Shown one piece after another: positions 43,638-51,064 of a stretch of 51,064 nt of DNA. A program made the position numbers and the translations under genes. Under the pieces are notes generated by a model. That model did no database searches. It was given only the letters and a program-made list of their open reading frames with translations, and was not told the origin of the DNA. The stretch covers positions 1 through 51,064 of the forward strand of contig JBAXGN010000027.1 in NCBI GenBank assembly GCA_037139415.1. The letters run 5' to 3'. Numbering within the stretch: the first letter of the stretch is position 1; every line of letters starts with the position of its first letter. The DNA is from Verrucomicrobiota bacterium. Lineage in GTDB: Bacteria > Verrucomicrobiota > Verrucomicrobiia > Limisphaerales > Fontisphaeraceae.

Positions 43638-44372
43638 TCAAGCCGGAATATTTCCCGACTCAAATCCATATTGCCGCAAAAACTCCGCCGCTGGCGCTTC
43701 AATGCGCACCAAACGTCGCGTGAACGGATTGGTGAACATCAACTCCACCGCCCGCAATCCCAATGGCACGGCAGATGATCCGGCCCCGTAAATCGGGTCG
43801 CCCACCACCGGCAGCCCGCCACTCATCAAATGCACGCGGATTTGGTGCGTGCGACCAGTCACCGGGCGGGCCTCAACCAAAGCAGTGGGGGCCGAACCGG
43901 GTTTCGCTTGCAACACCCGGAAATGCGTCTCCGCCGATTTACCGCCCGCATCAATTTTCATGCGCCCTACTTCAGCGGGATCCGGCGCCAGCGCCTGACG
44001 GCAGATCCACTCCGCCTCGCGCGGGACGCCGCACACCACGGCAAGATAACGCTTCTCCATGCGCCGCGATTCAAACATATCGCTAAACGTTTCCAGCGCC
44101 CCTTGGCTCTTGGCAAACAAGAGGATGCCGGTCGTATCCGCGTCGAGCCGGTGAATGTGACGGAGGAATTTCAGGTTGCGGGAGCGTGCCCAGAAATGCC
44201 CGGCCGCGATGGAGGAAGCAATCGCGGCCTGCAAATTGCGGTTCGTGCGCTGCCAGGTGAACGGCACCAGCATCCAGCCGCGCGGTTTATCCACCGCCAT
44301 TACGGCGCGATCCTCGTAAAGAATCGGCAGACGATCCGTACGGCTTAATTCAATGAAAGGTGGTTTGGCCAT
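43638..44372 (-). CDS. RluA-family pseudouridine synthase
   Basis: 244 residues from the ATG at 44372 (MAKPPFIELS); 16 further codons upstream lie within the neighbouring gene. LRHIHRLDADTTGILLFAK is the RluA-family catalytic motif H-R-L-D, with the Asp as nucleophile. The family also shows here in LYEDRAVMAVDKPRGW and in the RPVTGRTHQIRVHL segment near the C-terminus. It should isomerise a uridine in rRNA or tRNA to pseudouridine. It lacks an S4 domain at the N-terminus, so it is of the short RluA/TruC-like type; the RNA target is unknown. Spacing of 5 bp after the glycosyltransferase gene suggests co-transcription. Confidence 0.9.
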   Translation of the reverse strand: MAKPPFIELSRTDRLPILYEDRAVMAVDKPRGWMLVPFTWQRTNRNLQAAIASSIAAGHFWARSRNLKFLRHIHRLDADTTGILLFAKSQGALETFSDMFESRRMEKRYLAVVCGVPREAEWICRQALAPDPAEVGRMKIDAGGKSAETHFRVLQAKPGSAPTALVEARPVTGRTHQIRVHLMSGGLPVVGDPIYGAGSSAVPLGLRAVELMFTNPFTRRLVRIEAPAAEFLRQYGFESGNIPA

Positions 44373-44377
44373 ATAAT

Positions 44378-45982
44378 TTAACGTGAGCGTTGCGGCACTT
44401 GAAACACCATCACCGGGCATTGGTTGGCCTCGGTCTGGGAGGCAAACAGTTCGTTGTCCAGATTGCGGAAGCCCGCCGCGCGTGACAACTCCGTCACCAG
44501 CGGATTCTGCCGCAAAACAAGATAGAGTTTCGCCCCGGATTTCCTGATGGATTCCACAGTGGGCCGGACCTCATCGCCATACCACGGCTGGCCGAGAAAG
44601 AACGCGGTGTAGAGGCCCGTCCGCCCGCCGGGCAGCGTCGCGGCTCCCGCGAGTGGAACCACGAATTGATGCTGGCGCAGTCGTATCGCCAAATCTTGGG
44701 CGCACCGACTGGCGGTATCTTTATTCGGCAACTGATAAACGCCCCACGCCAGCGCCGGTAGCAGGAAAGCCAGTGCCACCGCCACCATCCCAAGCTGCTG
44801 GCTGACGCGTCCGGTGCTGCGAACTTCGAGCCAAGCCACGGTCTCCACCGCCATCACCATCAGGAGGGGAAACACCACAAACATGAACCGCAACTCGCGC
44901 ACCTCCAGATAACCGGGCAACAACGCCAACATCAGGGCGGCCAGCGGCATCACCGCCCACCACCAGCGCTGCCGCCAAAATGCGTCATCCCGGTCCGGAC
45001 GGGCGCACCGCACAACACACACCACCAGCAACACCGGCCAGAGCAGACAAATCCCTGTCAGCATCAACTGGAGTTTCCCGAAGTTCACCGCTGACAATTT
45101 GATCTGATGCCACAAATAACTCCCGCTGTCCCACGGTGCCCAATAGGCGTAGTTCATTCGGGACGGTTCTTCCCAGGCCGTGATTCGGTTGGCTTCCGGC
45201 ACATGAAACTGGCGCACAAAGGGATGATACCGCTCCTGATCCACCGGCCCCGCCACCGCGTGCGCAATCGCGGCGGTCGTGGAAAAGACCGGCTTATTAT
45301 AATGAACACTGAGCGCGCCAATCCACGGCGTAGCCAGCAGCAGAAAAACACCCATGATCAGGCTGCACTGTTTCACGATGCCGGGCCAATCCTTCCGCGC
45401 GCGCCACCGCCAGACCACACCATAAGCCGGAATGGTAAGCAGGGCCAGCGGCAGAGCGATGGCCTTGGTATAATAGGCCATCCCCCAACACACCCCGGCG
45501 ACAACTATGAAAAAACTGGAAGCATGGTAAACGTCGCGTTTCACCGCCTGTATCTGCCCGGCCAGCGCCAGTGCAACCCAACCGGCCAGCAGCAAATCCG
45601 GAGTGATGTTGGCCACCGACCACGGGATACTCACCGCCGCCGCCAGCCATATTCCCAACTTCAACCAGCGCGGCGGCAGCTCCAGACTGTGAAACAGCGC
45701 CAGACAACCCCACCAGAAAATCATCGCCGACCCGGCCATCACCACCCGGACGGCCACCAGCTTGGCCAGCCCCAGTGATAACAGCGGCGCGATCAGCCAA
45801 CTGAGCAACGGTCCCCAATAGCCGGTGAGCGCCAGTTCATTTTGGCCGGCGAGGTAATACCCGGCAATGCGCAGATAGGCGATGGCATCGGTGTTCAGTG
45901 CCTGCCGCATCCACCAACCCGCCACCGCCAGTCCACCCGCCTGCAATAGCGCGGCTGCCAGTATGGTCCGCCACAAGTTCAT
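44378..45982 (-). CDS. Polytopic membrane glycosyltransferase, GT39/GT83 (ArnT/PMT)-like
   Basis: 534 residues, with about 10-12 hydrophobic segments and a large hydrophilic loop in the middle and at the C-terminus. The first extracytoplasmic loop has LNTDAIAYLRIAGYYLAG; the acidic residue here (N-T-D) corresponds to the D/E pair of GT-C enzymes that use lipid-linked sugars. Later loops (SVANITPDLLLAGWVALAL, GMAYYTKAIALPLALL) have the pattern of ArnT/PMT-2-type glycosyltransferases (YYTKA/G). Likely role: transfer of a sugar from polyprenyl phosphate to a cell-surface acceptor on the outer face of the cytoplasmic membrane. Acceptor and donor are unknown. It heads a closely spaced run with the pseudouridine synthase and the transporter genes; this may be only accidental proximity. 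Confidence 0.75.
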   Translation of the reverse strand: MNLWRTILAAALLQAGGLAVAGWWMRQALNTDAIAYLRIAGYYLAGQNELALTGYWGPLLSWLIAPLLSLGLAKLVAVRVVMAGSAMIFWWGCLALFHSLELPPRWLKLGIWLAAAVSIPWSVANITPDLLLAGWVALALAGQIQAVKRDVYHASSFFIVVAGVCWGMAYYTKAIALPLALLTIPAYGVVWRWRARKDWPGIVKQCSLIMGVFLLLATPWIGALSVHYNKPVFSTTAAIAHAVAGPVDQERYHPFVRQFHVPEANRITAWEEPSRMNYAYWAPWDSGSYLWHQIKLSAVNFGKLQLMLTGICLLWPVLLVVCVVRCARPDRDDAFWRQRWWWAVMPLAALMLALLPGYLEVRELRFMFVVFPLLMVMAVETVAWLEVRSTGRVSQQLGMVAVALAFLLPALAWGVYQLPNKDTASRCAQDLAIRLRQHQFVVPLAGAATLPGGRTGLYTAFFLGQPWYGDEVRPTVESIRKSGAKLYLVLRQNPLVTELSRAAGFRNLDNELFASQTEANQCPVMVFQVPQRSR

Positions 45983-46095
45983 CGGTGCGTTAACTGAAAC
46001 AATAGGAAAACCAGAATGCGATCATGGCCTAGTCAAAGATGGACGGCCACTCCCTCAGCCGGGAGTCCAAAACGCATGTCCGGTGTGTAACCGGA

Positions 46096-46689
46096 TCAGC
46101 GGGCCTGGACCTCAATGGCATTGATCAACGGATTCTGGACCCCCGCCGTGAAGAGGATGTCCAACTTGCCATCCGTAATGGTCACCGGCACGGTTTCCAC
46201 AAACGCGGTCTTGGCTGCACCCGCTCGGGCCACGATATCCAGATCCTTGATCTCCACCCCGGCCACCTTCAGGCCGAATACACGTTGCCCCTTTTCAGTG
46301 ATGCGCGCGTAGGTCTCGGCGAAGTGTAGTTTCACCGTGTACGTTCCATTCGGCACCGGTAGCGTGAAGGCAGTCATTCCGTAATGTTCCGTCCGGTATA
46401 GGTCTGGCAACTTGGTGCCGGCAATTTCAATAGTGCCACGGTCGGCGATCTTGCCGCCAGTAAAGCCCTGGTCGGGCAGCCAGATGCTGCCATCGGGGGC
46501 AACATAAGGCTTCTCCGCTCCGGCATTGATGCGGATGGGTTGGAACGCCGGCGTCTTTTGTCCGGCAAAGGGGCACTTGCACGCCGTCATCCCCAACAAA
46601 CCGGCCAGCAACGCGCCCGCCAGCAGAGCAGAGGACAAACGTTTACTTGAAGTGATGCGGGTTGATACATTCATTTGATTCGATTTCAT
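46096..46689 (-). CDS. Malectin-domain lipoprotein
   Basis: 197 residues from the ATG at 46689 (an ATG five codons later is also possible). A lipoprotein signal peptide ends at LLGMTAC, where the Cys would be acylated. The rest is one malectin-type carbohydrate-binding domain: IRINAGAEKPYVAPDGSIWL, then GMTAFTLPVPNGTYTVKLHFAETY, which is the hallmark G-x-Y-x-V-x-L-x-F-A-E of malectins, and a closing NPLINAIEVQ. Malectin domains bind glucose oligosaccharides and related sugars; in bacteria they are attached to glycoside hydrolases or membrane proteins. Here the domain stands alone as an envelope lipoprotein. It diverges from the agmatine deiminase gene. Role in surface sugar binding is inferred. 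Confidence 0.82.
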   Translation of the reverse strand: MKSNQMNVSTRITSSKRLSSALLAGALLAGLLGMTACKCPFAGQKTPAFQPIRINAGAEKPYVAPDGSIWLPDQGFTGGKIADRGTIEIAGTKLPDLYRTEHYGMTAFTLPVPNGTYTVKLHFAETYARITEKGQRVFGLKVAGVEIKDLDIVARAGAAKTAFVETVPVTITDGKLDILFTAGVQNPLINAIEVQAR

Positions 46690-46777
46690 ATCGGCCAAAT
46701 TGCGCTACTCCTGCCAACCCGTCAAGATGGAAAAATCGCGCGCCAGAGTGGTATGGCTGGCCGCAACCATTCCGGGT

Positions 46778-46805
46778 TAGACAATCGCGGAAAAATCGCT
46801 ATGCT
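46778..46805 (+). promoter_or_regulatory. Promoter of the agmatine deiminase gene
   Basis: TAGACA (46778-46783, 5 of 6) and TATGCT (46800-46805, 4 of 6) with a 16-bp spacer. The predicted start of transcription is about 7 nt before the ATG at 46819. The 11-mer GGAAAAATCGC fills most of the spacer (46789-46799) and also occurs 60 bp upstream (46729-46739), which might be a regulator site. Confidence 0.5.
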
Positions 46806-46818
46806 CAGACGCATTATT

Positions 46819-47898
46819 ATGGCAACGAAAACGATTATCATTGAACCGACGCCCGCTCGCTTGGGTTTCTCCATGCCGGCGGAATGGGACCAACACGAAG
46901 CCACTTGGCTCGGCTGGCCACATGAAAAAACCGATTGGCCCGGCAAGCTCGACGCCATTTACTGGGTCTATGGCGAAATGATCCGCAAGATTGGCGCGGG
47001 TGAGAAGGTTCGTTTGTGCGTCAACTCCAAGGCGGATGAAGCGCGGGCGCGCCGGATCATCAAGCTCTCCGGCGGCGATTTCAAGCGCGTGGATTTCATC
47101 CCCTATCCGACCAACCGTGGCTGGATGCGCGACAGCGGCCCCATTCATGTTCGCAAAGCGGCGAACGGCGAAAAAGCCATTGTCCATTTTCATTTCAATG
47201 CCTGGGCGAAATATGACAACTGGCAGAAAGACCGGCGCGTGCCGGAGATGGCTGCCAAGCGCCAGCGCCGCCCGCTATTCAATGCCGAATATGACGGCAA
47301 GGATTTCGTGCTCGAAGGCGGCGGCATTGACGTCAACGGGCGCGGCACCGTGCTGACCACCGAAGAGTGTTATCTGGACCCCAAGGTGCAGGTGCGCAAT
47401 CCCGGTCTGGGTCGCAAGGAGATTGACGAAACCCTGAAGAAATACCTGGGCGTGACCAATGTCTGCTGGCTCGTCGCCGGCCCGGTGGGTGATGATACCC
47501 ACGGTCACATTGATGATATTTGCCGTTTTGTGAACCCCAAGACCGTGGTGCTTATCAAGGAGACCAACCGGAAGGACATCAATTACCACCCGCTCTCCGA
47601 GAATTGGGACCGCATCCAGGATTTGCGGTTGGAGGACGGCTCCAAGCCGGAAGTGGTGCCCCTGCCCATGCCCGCGCCGCTCTACTTCGACGGCTACCGG
47701 TTGCCCGCCAGTTACGCAAATTTCTACATCAGCAACGCGGCTGTAATCGTACCCACATTCAACGATCCAAATGATCGCATCGCGTTAGGCACCCTGGGCG
47801 AACTGTTTAAAGACCGTCCGGTCATTGGCATTCACGCGGTGGACTTGGTGCTGGGCTTTGGCACCCTGCATTGCCTGACGCAACAGGAACCCGCATAA
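46819..47898 (+). CDS. Agmatine deiminase / peptidyl-arginine-deiminase-type enzyme
   Basis: 359 residues. MPAEWDQHEATWLGWPH is the family N-terminus. DFVLEGGGIDVNGRGT, GDDTHGHIDDICRFV and the final TLHCLTQQEPA (catalytic Cys352, preceded by His) are the core of the guanidine-modifying agmatine deiminase/PPAD family. The expected reaction is agmatine + water to N-carbamoylputrescine + ammonia, a step of putrescine synthesis. An N-carbamoylputrescine amidase gene, its usual partner, is not in this window. Start choice: an ATG at 46801 lies inside the likely -10 box and the longer frame (46675) has no family match, so 46819 is best. It diverges from the malectin gene. Confidence 0.9.
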   Translation: MATKTIIIEPTPARLGFSMPAEWDQHEATWLGWPHEKTDWPGKLDAIYWVYGEMIRKIGAGEKVRLCVNSKADEARARRIIKLSGGDFKRVDFIPYPTNRGWMRDSGPIHVRKAANGEKAIVHFHFNAWAKYDNWQKDRRVPEMAAKRQRRPLFNAEYDGKDFVLEGGGIDVNGRGTVLTTEECYLDPKVQVRNPGLGRKEIDETLKKYLGVTNVCWLVAGPVGDDTHGHIDDICRFVNPKTVVLIKETNRKDINYHPLSENWDRIQDLRLEDGSKPEVVPLPMPAPLYFDGYRLPASYANFYISNAAVIVPTFNDPNDRIALGTLGELFKDRPVIGIHAVDLVLGFGTLHCLTQQEPA

Positions 47899-47912
47899 CC
47901 CGGTATCCAGTA

Positions 47913-48107
47913 TTAGGGGCGCGGTGACGTTGGGGCATCCTCTCTGGCACCGCGTTGGCCACCCTCTCCTTGCCCACCACGGTCGCCGCCACCTTGACCA
48001 CGACCGCCGCCTTTGCCTTTTTTCTGACCGCCCTGGCCGGATGGGCGATTCTTGGCGCGAGGATCCGGTTGCCGTGGGAACCCGTCTATGATGGTTCCAA
48101 AGGGTTC
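47913..48107 (-). pseudogene. Gly/Arg-rich reading-frame tail without a start (possible gene remnant)
   Basis: In the 333-bp gap between agmatine deiminase and the sulfatase the minus strand has a 64-codon open frame ending in TAA at 47913. It begins right after an in-frame stop and has no ATG. It reads EPFGTIIDGFPRQP, then a Gly/Arg/Gln/Lys-rich stretch (KKGKGGGRGQGGGDRGGQ) and ends TSPRP. Such tails end bacterial RNA-binding proteins and DEAD-box helicases, so this could be the 3' end of a lost gene. GGAACC/GGTTCC (6 bp) brackets its start. No family can be named; a chance frame in GC-rich DNA is possible. Confidence 0.3.
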
Positions 48108-48196
48108 TTACGCGTACTAGTTTTATCCTAGTTTTGGACCGGGATAAACAATCAACCCCAGTGTCCAAGGCGATCCCAAAATGTTAAATCTGCCGC

Positions 48197-48225
48197 TTGA
48201 ATCTAACCCGGGCATCCGCTATCAA
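48197..48225 (+). promoter_or_regulatory. Promoter of the first sulfatase gene
   Basis: TTGAAT (48197-48202), an exact 17-bp spacer and TATCAA (48220-48225). The -10 box ends 6 nt before the ATG at 48232, so transcription should begin at or next to the A of the start codon, that is, a leaderless mRNA. Confidence 0.5.
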
Positions 48226-48231
48226 TAACCC

Positions 48232-49671
48232 ATGAAAACGACATCCAATCTCTGGCTGGCTTGCATTATCGCTTTGCCATGGAATATGCTGGCCGCAACC
48301 CAGCCAGCCATGAAACCCAATGTACTTTTCATTGCGGTGGATGATTTGAACCATTGGGTGGGTTATCTGGGACGCAATCGGCAGACGATGACGCCCAATA
48401 TAGACCGCCTCGCGGCAAGGGGGACTTGGTTCACCCGCAGCTACTGTGCCGCCCCGGTTTGCAACCCCTCCCGTGCCGCACTCATGTCTGGTCTGCGGCC
48501 CGGCACCACCGGCGTCTATGACAACGGGGAAAATTTTCAACCGGTCATCCCGGTGGATATCACACTCACTACCCAATTCCGCAAGGCCGGTTACCATGTT
48601 TGCGGCGCGGGAAAAATTTACCATGCCAGCGTGTATCGCCCTGGAGAATGGGATGATTGGCTGAAAGGCGGCAAAGGTGGCGAGCGAGAAGAAGACGGTT
48701 CACCGCAGGCGGCTGTTCTCGCCGGAAAGCTCCCCATCACCCCCATGAATTGTCGCGACGAGGATATGCCGGATTACCGGTTTGTGGACTACGCCATTGC
48801 GCAGTTAAAACAGAAACATGACCGTCCATTTTTCATCGCCTGTGGGCTGACTAAACCCCATCTTCCCTGGAGCGTGCCCAAAAAATATTACGAGAAATTT
48901 CCGCTCGAAACCATCGAACTGCCGCCGTACAAGGAAGACGACCTGGATGATTTGCCACCGATTGCCTTGCAGCTGGCCCTGCGTTCAGGCGATCACGAGG
49001 CCATTCTCAAACAAGGCGGCACCAACACTTGGAAACAGGCCATCCGTGCTTATCTTGCCACCATCAATTTCTGTGATGCCATGGTGGGGCGATTGCTGGA
49101 TGCTTATGAAAAATCGCCCGAGCGCGACAATACCATTCTTTGTTTCTGGAGCGACCACGGGTGGCACTTGGGTGAAAAACAGCATTGGCGTAAATTTGCG
49201 TTATGGGAGGAAACCACCCGGTCCCCCCACATCTGGGTCGTACCCGGCTTGACCAAACCCAACAGCCGTTGCGATCGTACCGTGGATTACATGAGCATGT
49301 ACCCGACCTTGATGGATCTCTGTGGACTGCCAACGCCCGCGCATGTTCAAGGCCGCAGTATTCGCTCGCTGCTGGCGGATGCGCAGGCGCCTTGGGAACA
49401 ACCGGCCATTACCACTTACAAGCAAAACAACCATACTGTCCGCAGCGAATCCTGGCGGTACACCCATTACTCTGATGGCGGCGAAGAACTCTATAACGAG
49501 ACTAGCGATCCGTACGAATGGACCAATCTGGCGCGCAAAGGTGCAGAATATAACCCCGTTAAAACCGAGTTGGGAAAATTTCTACCATCCGACAACAAAC
49601 CGCCGGCAAAAGAGGAAAAGCAAACCGGCGAAAATAACCGTAAAAACCGAAAGAATAAAAAAGCTGAATAA
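48232..49671 (+). CDS. Secreted sulfatase (iduronate-2-sulfatase-like)
   Basis: 479 residues with a signal peptide (LWLACIIALPWNMLAA). VLFIAVDDLNHW provides the two metal-binding Asp residues (37-38). APVCNPSRAALMSG carries the sulfatase signature C-x-P-S-R, with Cys77 as the residue converted to formylglycine by an anaerobic or aerobic maturase encoded elsewhere. LRPGTTGVYDN, KPHLPWSVPKKYYEKF and SDHGWHLGEKQHWRKFALWE are typical of the iduronate-2-sulfatase (S1_7-like) subgroup. It should remove sulfate esters from polysaccharides in the periplasm or outside. The C-terminus is a Lys/Asn-rich charged tail. A second sulfatase gene follows after 33 bp on the same strand. Confidence 0.92.
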   Translation: MKTTSNLWLACIIALPWNMLAATQPAMKPNVLFIAVDDLNHWVGYLGRNRQTMTPNIDRLAARGTWFTRSYCAAPVCNPSRAALMSGLRPGTTGVYDNGENFQPVIPVDITLTTQFRKAGYHVCGAGKIYHASVYRPGEWDDWLKGGKGGEREEDGSPQAAVLAGKLPITPMNCRDEDMPDYRFVDYAIAQLKQKHDRPFFIACGLTKPHLPWSVPKKYYEKFPLETIELPPYKEDDLDDLPPIALQLALRSGDHEAILKQGGTNTWKQAIRAYLATINFCDAMVGRLLDAYEKSPERDNTILCFWSDHGWHLGEKQHWRKFALWEETTRSPHIWVVPGLTKPNSRCDRTVDYMSMYPTLMDLCGLPTPAHVQGRSIRSLLADAQAPWEQPAITTYKQNNHTVRSESWRYTHYSDGGEELYNETSDPYEWTNLARKGAEYNPVKTELGKFLPSDNKPPAKEEKQTGENNRKNRKNKKAE

Positions 49672-49704
49672 CCGGCCGATCCACCATCAACCAGCAACTG
49701 ACTT

Positions 49705-51064
49705 ATGAACCCAACCAATACCGTTTTACGCTTGAGCCTTGGCCTTTTGGTGTTACTTGCCCTTTCGGGCAGCCAAGCCCGGGCGGCCGCCAAACCCAAC
49801 CTCCTCTTCATTTTCTCGGACGATCACTCCGTCCAGAGTATTGGGGCATACCGGAGCTGGTTATCCGGGTTTGTCCGCGAACAAAAAATCACGCCGAACA
49901 TTGATCGGCTGGCGGATCAGGGCGTGATCTTCGAGCAGAGTTTTTGCGGCAACTCCATTTGTTCACCCAGCCGCGCCACGGTGCTTTCGGGCGTGCATAC
50001 GCACATTAGTGGGGTCACCCATTTGGGTGGCAGCATTCGTGAAGGGGTATGGACGTTTCCTCCGGCCATGCAAGCCGCAGGTTACCAAACGGCGATCTTC
50101 GGCAAGTGGCATTTGGGCAATGATCCCCTCGGATTCGATGTCTGGCGCATTTTACCCGGCCAGGGCACCTACTGGCAGCCGGCCTTCAAGGGGGCGAATG
50201 ATTTCAAGGAATCCGTCGAGGGTTATGCCACCGATGTCATTACTGGAAAATCCCTGGCTTGGTTGAAGGGGCGTGATAAATCCAAACCATTCCTGCTGAT
50301 GTGTCATCACAAGGCGCCACATCGTCCCTGGTCGCCGCCGGACCGGTATTATCACTTGCTTGACGGCGTAAAGGTTCCAGAACCTGCTTCACTGTTTGAT
50401 GATTATTCCGGCCGCACCTCATCTGCGAAAAATCAGAAAATGGAAATCGGCCGGGACATGACCCTGCCCAGCGATCTCAAAGTGCTGGCCTCGGGCAAGC
50501 GCCCAGGGGGAATTCCCGCCGGGCCGGCGGCGGAATGGGAAAAAGCCTATGGCCCGCGCAACGAGGCATTCCAAAAAGCGAATCTCGAAGGGCGCGAATT
50601 AACCCGGTGGAAATATCAGGAGTACATGAAGGACTATCTGCGCTGTGTAAAGGGCGTAGACGACAGTGTGGGGCAGTTGCTCGAGTACCTGAAGCAGGAG
50701 GGATTGGAGGAAAACACCGTGGTAATTTACGCCTCCGACCAAAGTTTCTTCAACGGCGAACACGGCTGGTTCGACAAACGCTGGATTTATGAGGAATCGC
50801 TGCGCATGCCGCTCATCATCCGCTGGCCGGGGGTCGTTAAACCCGGCTTGCGGGTTCCGCAAATGGTGCAAAATATTGATTATGCGCCGACCTTTGTGGA
50901 AATCGCTGGCGGTGTAGTGCCAGCCGGCCTGCACGGGCGCTCGCTCCTGCCGTTGTTACGCGGTGAAGTCCCGGCCGATTGGCGACACAGCATTTATTAC
51001 CACTATTATGATCCCGGCCACAGCGTGCAAAAACATTACGGCCGGCGCACGGAGCGCTATACCC
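49705..51064 (+). CDS. Secreted sulfatase (second type), C-terminus beyond window
   Basis: An open frame from the ATG at 49705 runs off the window after 453 codons. Signal peptide: LGLLVLLALSGSQARA. LLFIFSDDHS gives the metal Asp pair, and SICSPSRATVLSG is the C-x-P-S-R formylglycine motif (Cys86). HKAPHRPWSPPDRYY and SDQSFFNGEHGWFDKRW are the downstream active-site segments. The subgroup differs from the preceding sulfatase: it keeps WPGVVKPG and the long VDDSVGQLLEYL helix typical of N-acetylglucosamine-6/arylsulfatase-like (S1_8/S1_11-like) enzymes. Only 33 bp separate the two sulfatases, so they are probably co-transcribed. The missing end would be about 40-60 residues judging by the family. 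Substrate unknown. Confidence 0.9.
   Translation, partial: MNPTNTVLRLSLGLLVLLALSGSQARAAAKPNLLFIFSDDHSVQSIGAYRSWLSGFVREQKITPNIDRLADQGVIFEQSFCGNSICSPSRATVLSGVHTHISGVTHLGGSIREGVWTFPPAMQAAGYQTAIFGKWHLGNDPLGFDVWRILPGQGTYWQPAFKGANDFKESVEGYATDVITGKSLAWLKGRDKSKPFLLMCHHKAPHRPWSPPDRYYHLLDGVKVPEPASLFDDYSGRTSSAKNQKMEIGRDMTLPSDLKVLASGKRPGGIPAGPAAEWEKAYGPRNEAFQKANLEGRELTRWKYQEYMKDYLRCVKGVDDSVGQLLEYLKQEGLEENTVVIYASDQSFFNGEHGWFDKRWIYEESLRMPLIIRWPGVVKPGLRVPQMVQNIDYAPTFVEIAGGVVPAGLHGRSLLPLLRGEVPADWRHSIYYHYYDPGHSVQKHYGRRTERYT

Noticed and set aside
41872-43791. Long plus-strand open frame (639 codons) opposite rbsA/rbsB
   Set aside because: It is antisense to two well-identified transporter genes, has no family motifs, and its His/Arg/Gln-rich composition is typical of the shadow frame of GC-rich genes.
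46049-46066. Hairpin ACTCCC/GGGAGT between the glycosyltransferase and malectin genes
   Set aside because: 6-bp stem without a following T-tract on either strand; not called as a terminator.

Overview
The window looks like a chromosome segment of a Verrucomicrobia-type bacterium (Pedosphaera/Limisphaerales-like is my best guess, by inference). Four things point there: a secretin/PilO-like/PilM gene block with the order of the Akkermansia Amuc_1098-1101 locus, a very large secreted protein built of Calx-beta and delta-60 repeats, several secreted proteins that share a short C-terminal module, and neighbouring sulfatases. Coding is dense, nearly all of it on the minus strand up to 46.7 kb. I see no rRNA, tRNA, CRISPR array, integrase or transposase gene.

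Region by region. 1-3.6 kb: the first 26 codons of an addiction-module antitoxin cut by the window edge, an MFS exporter, and a two-gene AbiEi/AbiEii-like pair preceded by a perfect 16-bp palindrome. 3.7-8.7 kb: an HD-domain protein, isoleucyl-tRNA synthetase, a repeat-rich 0.4-kb non-coding stretch and a sugar isomerase-like TIM barrel. 8.9-29.7 kb: four consecutive secreted-protein genes behind one good promoter, ending with a 14.7-kb gene of about 4,900 codons. It holds four blocks of exactly seven delta-60 repeats (four predicted seven-bladed propellers) alternating with about 23 Calx-beta-like domains. The propeller+Calx-beta unit recurs about every 2.85 kb. 29.7-30.7 kb: a stand-alone 5'-3' exonuclease. 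30.7-37.3 kb: the pilus/secretin operon (PilM-PilN fusion, PilO-like, small anchored protein, Gly-rich secretin), ending in a clear rho-independent terminator.

37.5-40 kb: a secreted DUF3352-like protein, then a Phd-type antitoxin whose VapC (PIN) toxin is destroyed. Two short PIN remnants flank a 162-bp palindromic element. 40-46 kb: a ribose-type ABC transporter (RbsC, RbsA, RbsB) downstream of a pseudouridine synthase and a membrane glycosyltransferase, all closely spaced. 46-51 kb: a malectin-domain lipoprotein diverging from an agmatine deiminase, a probable orphan Gly-rich gene tail, and two sulfatases of different sequence type, the second cut by the window end.

A theme across the window is the near absence of Shine-Dalgarno sequences. 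Several genes have a -10-like hexamer exactly 6 nt before the ATG, which suggests leaderless or very short-leader mRNAs. The secreted operon, the pilus locus and the sulfatase/malectin genes together fit a particle- or polysaccharide-associated lifestyle; this is inference.
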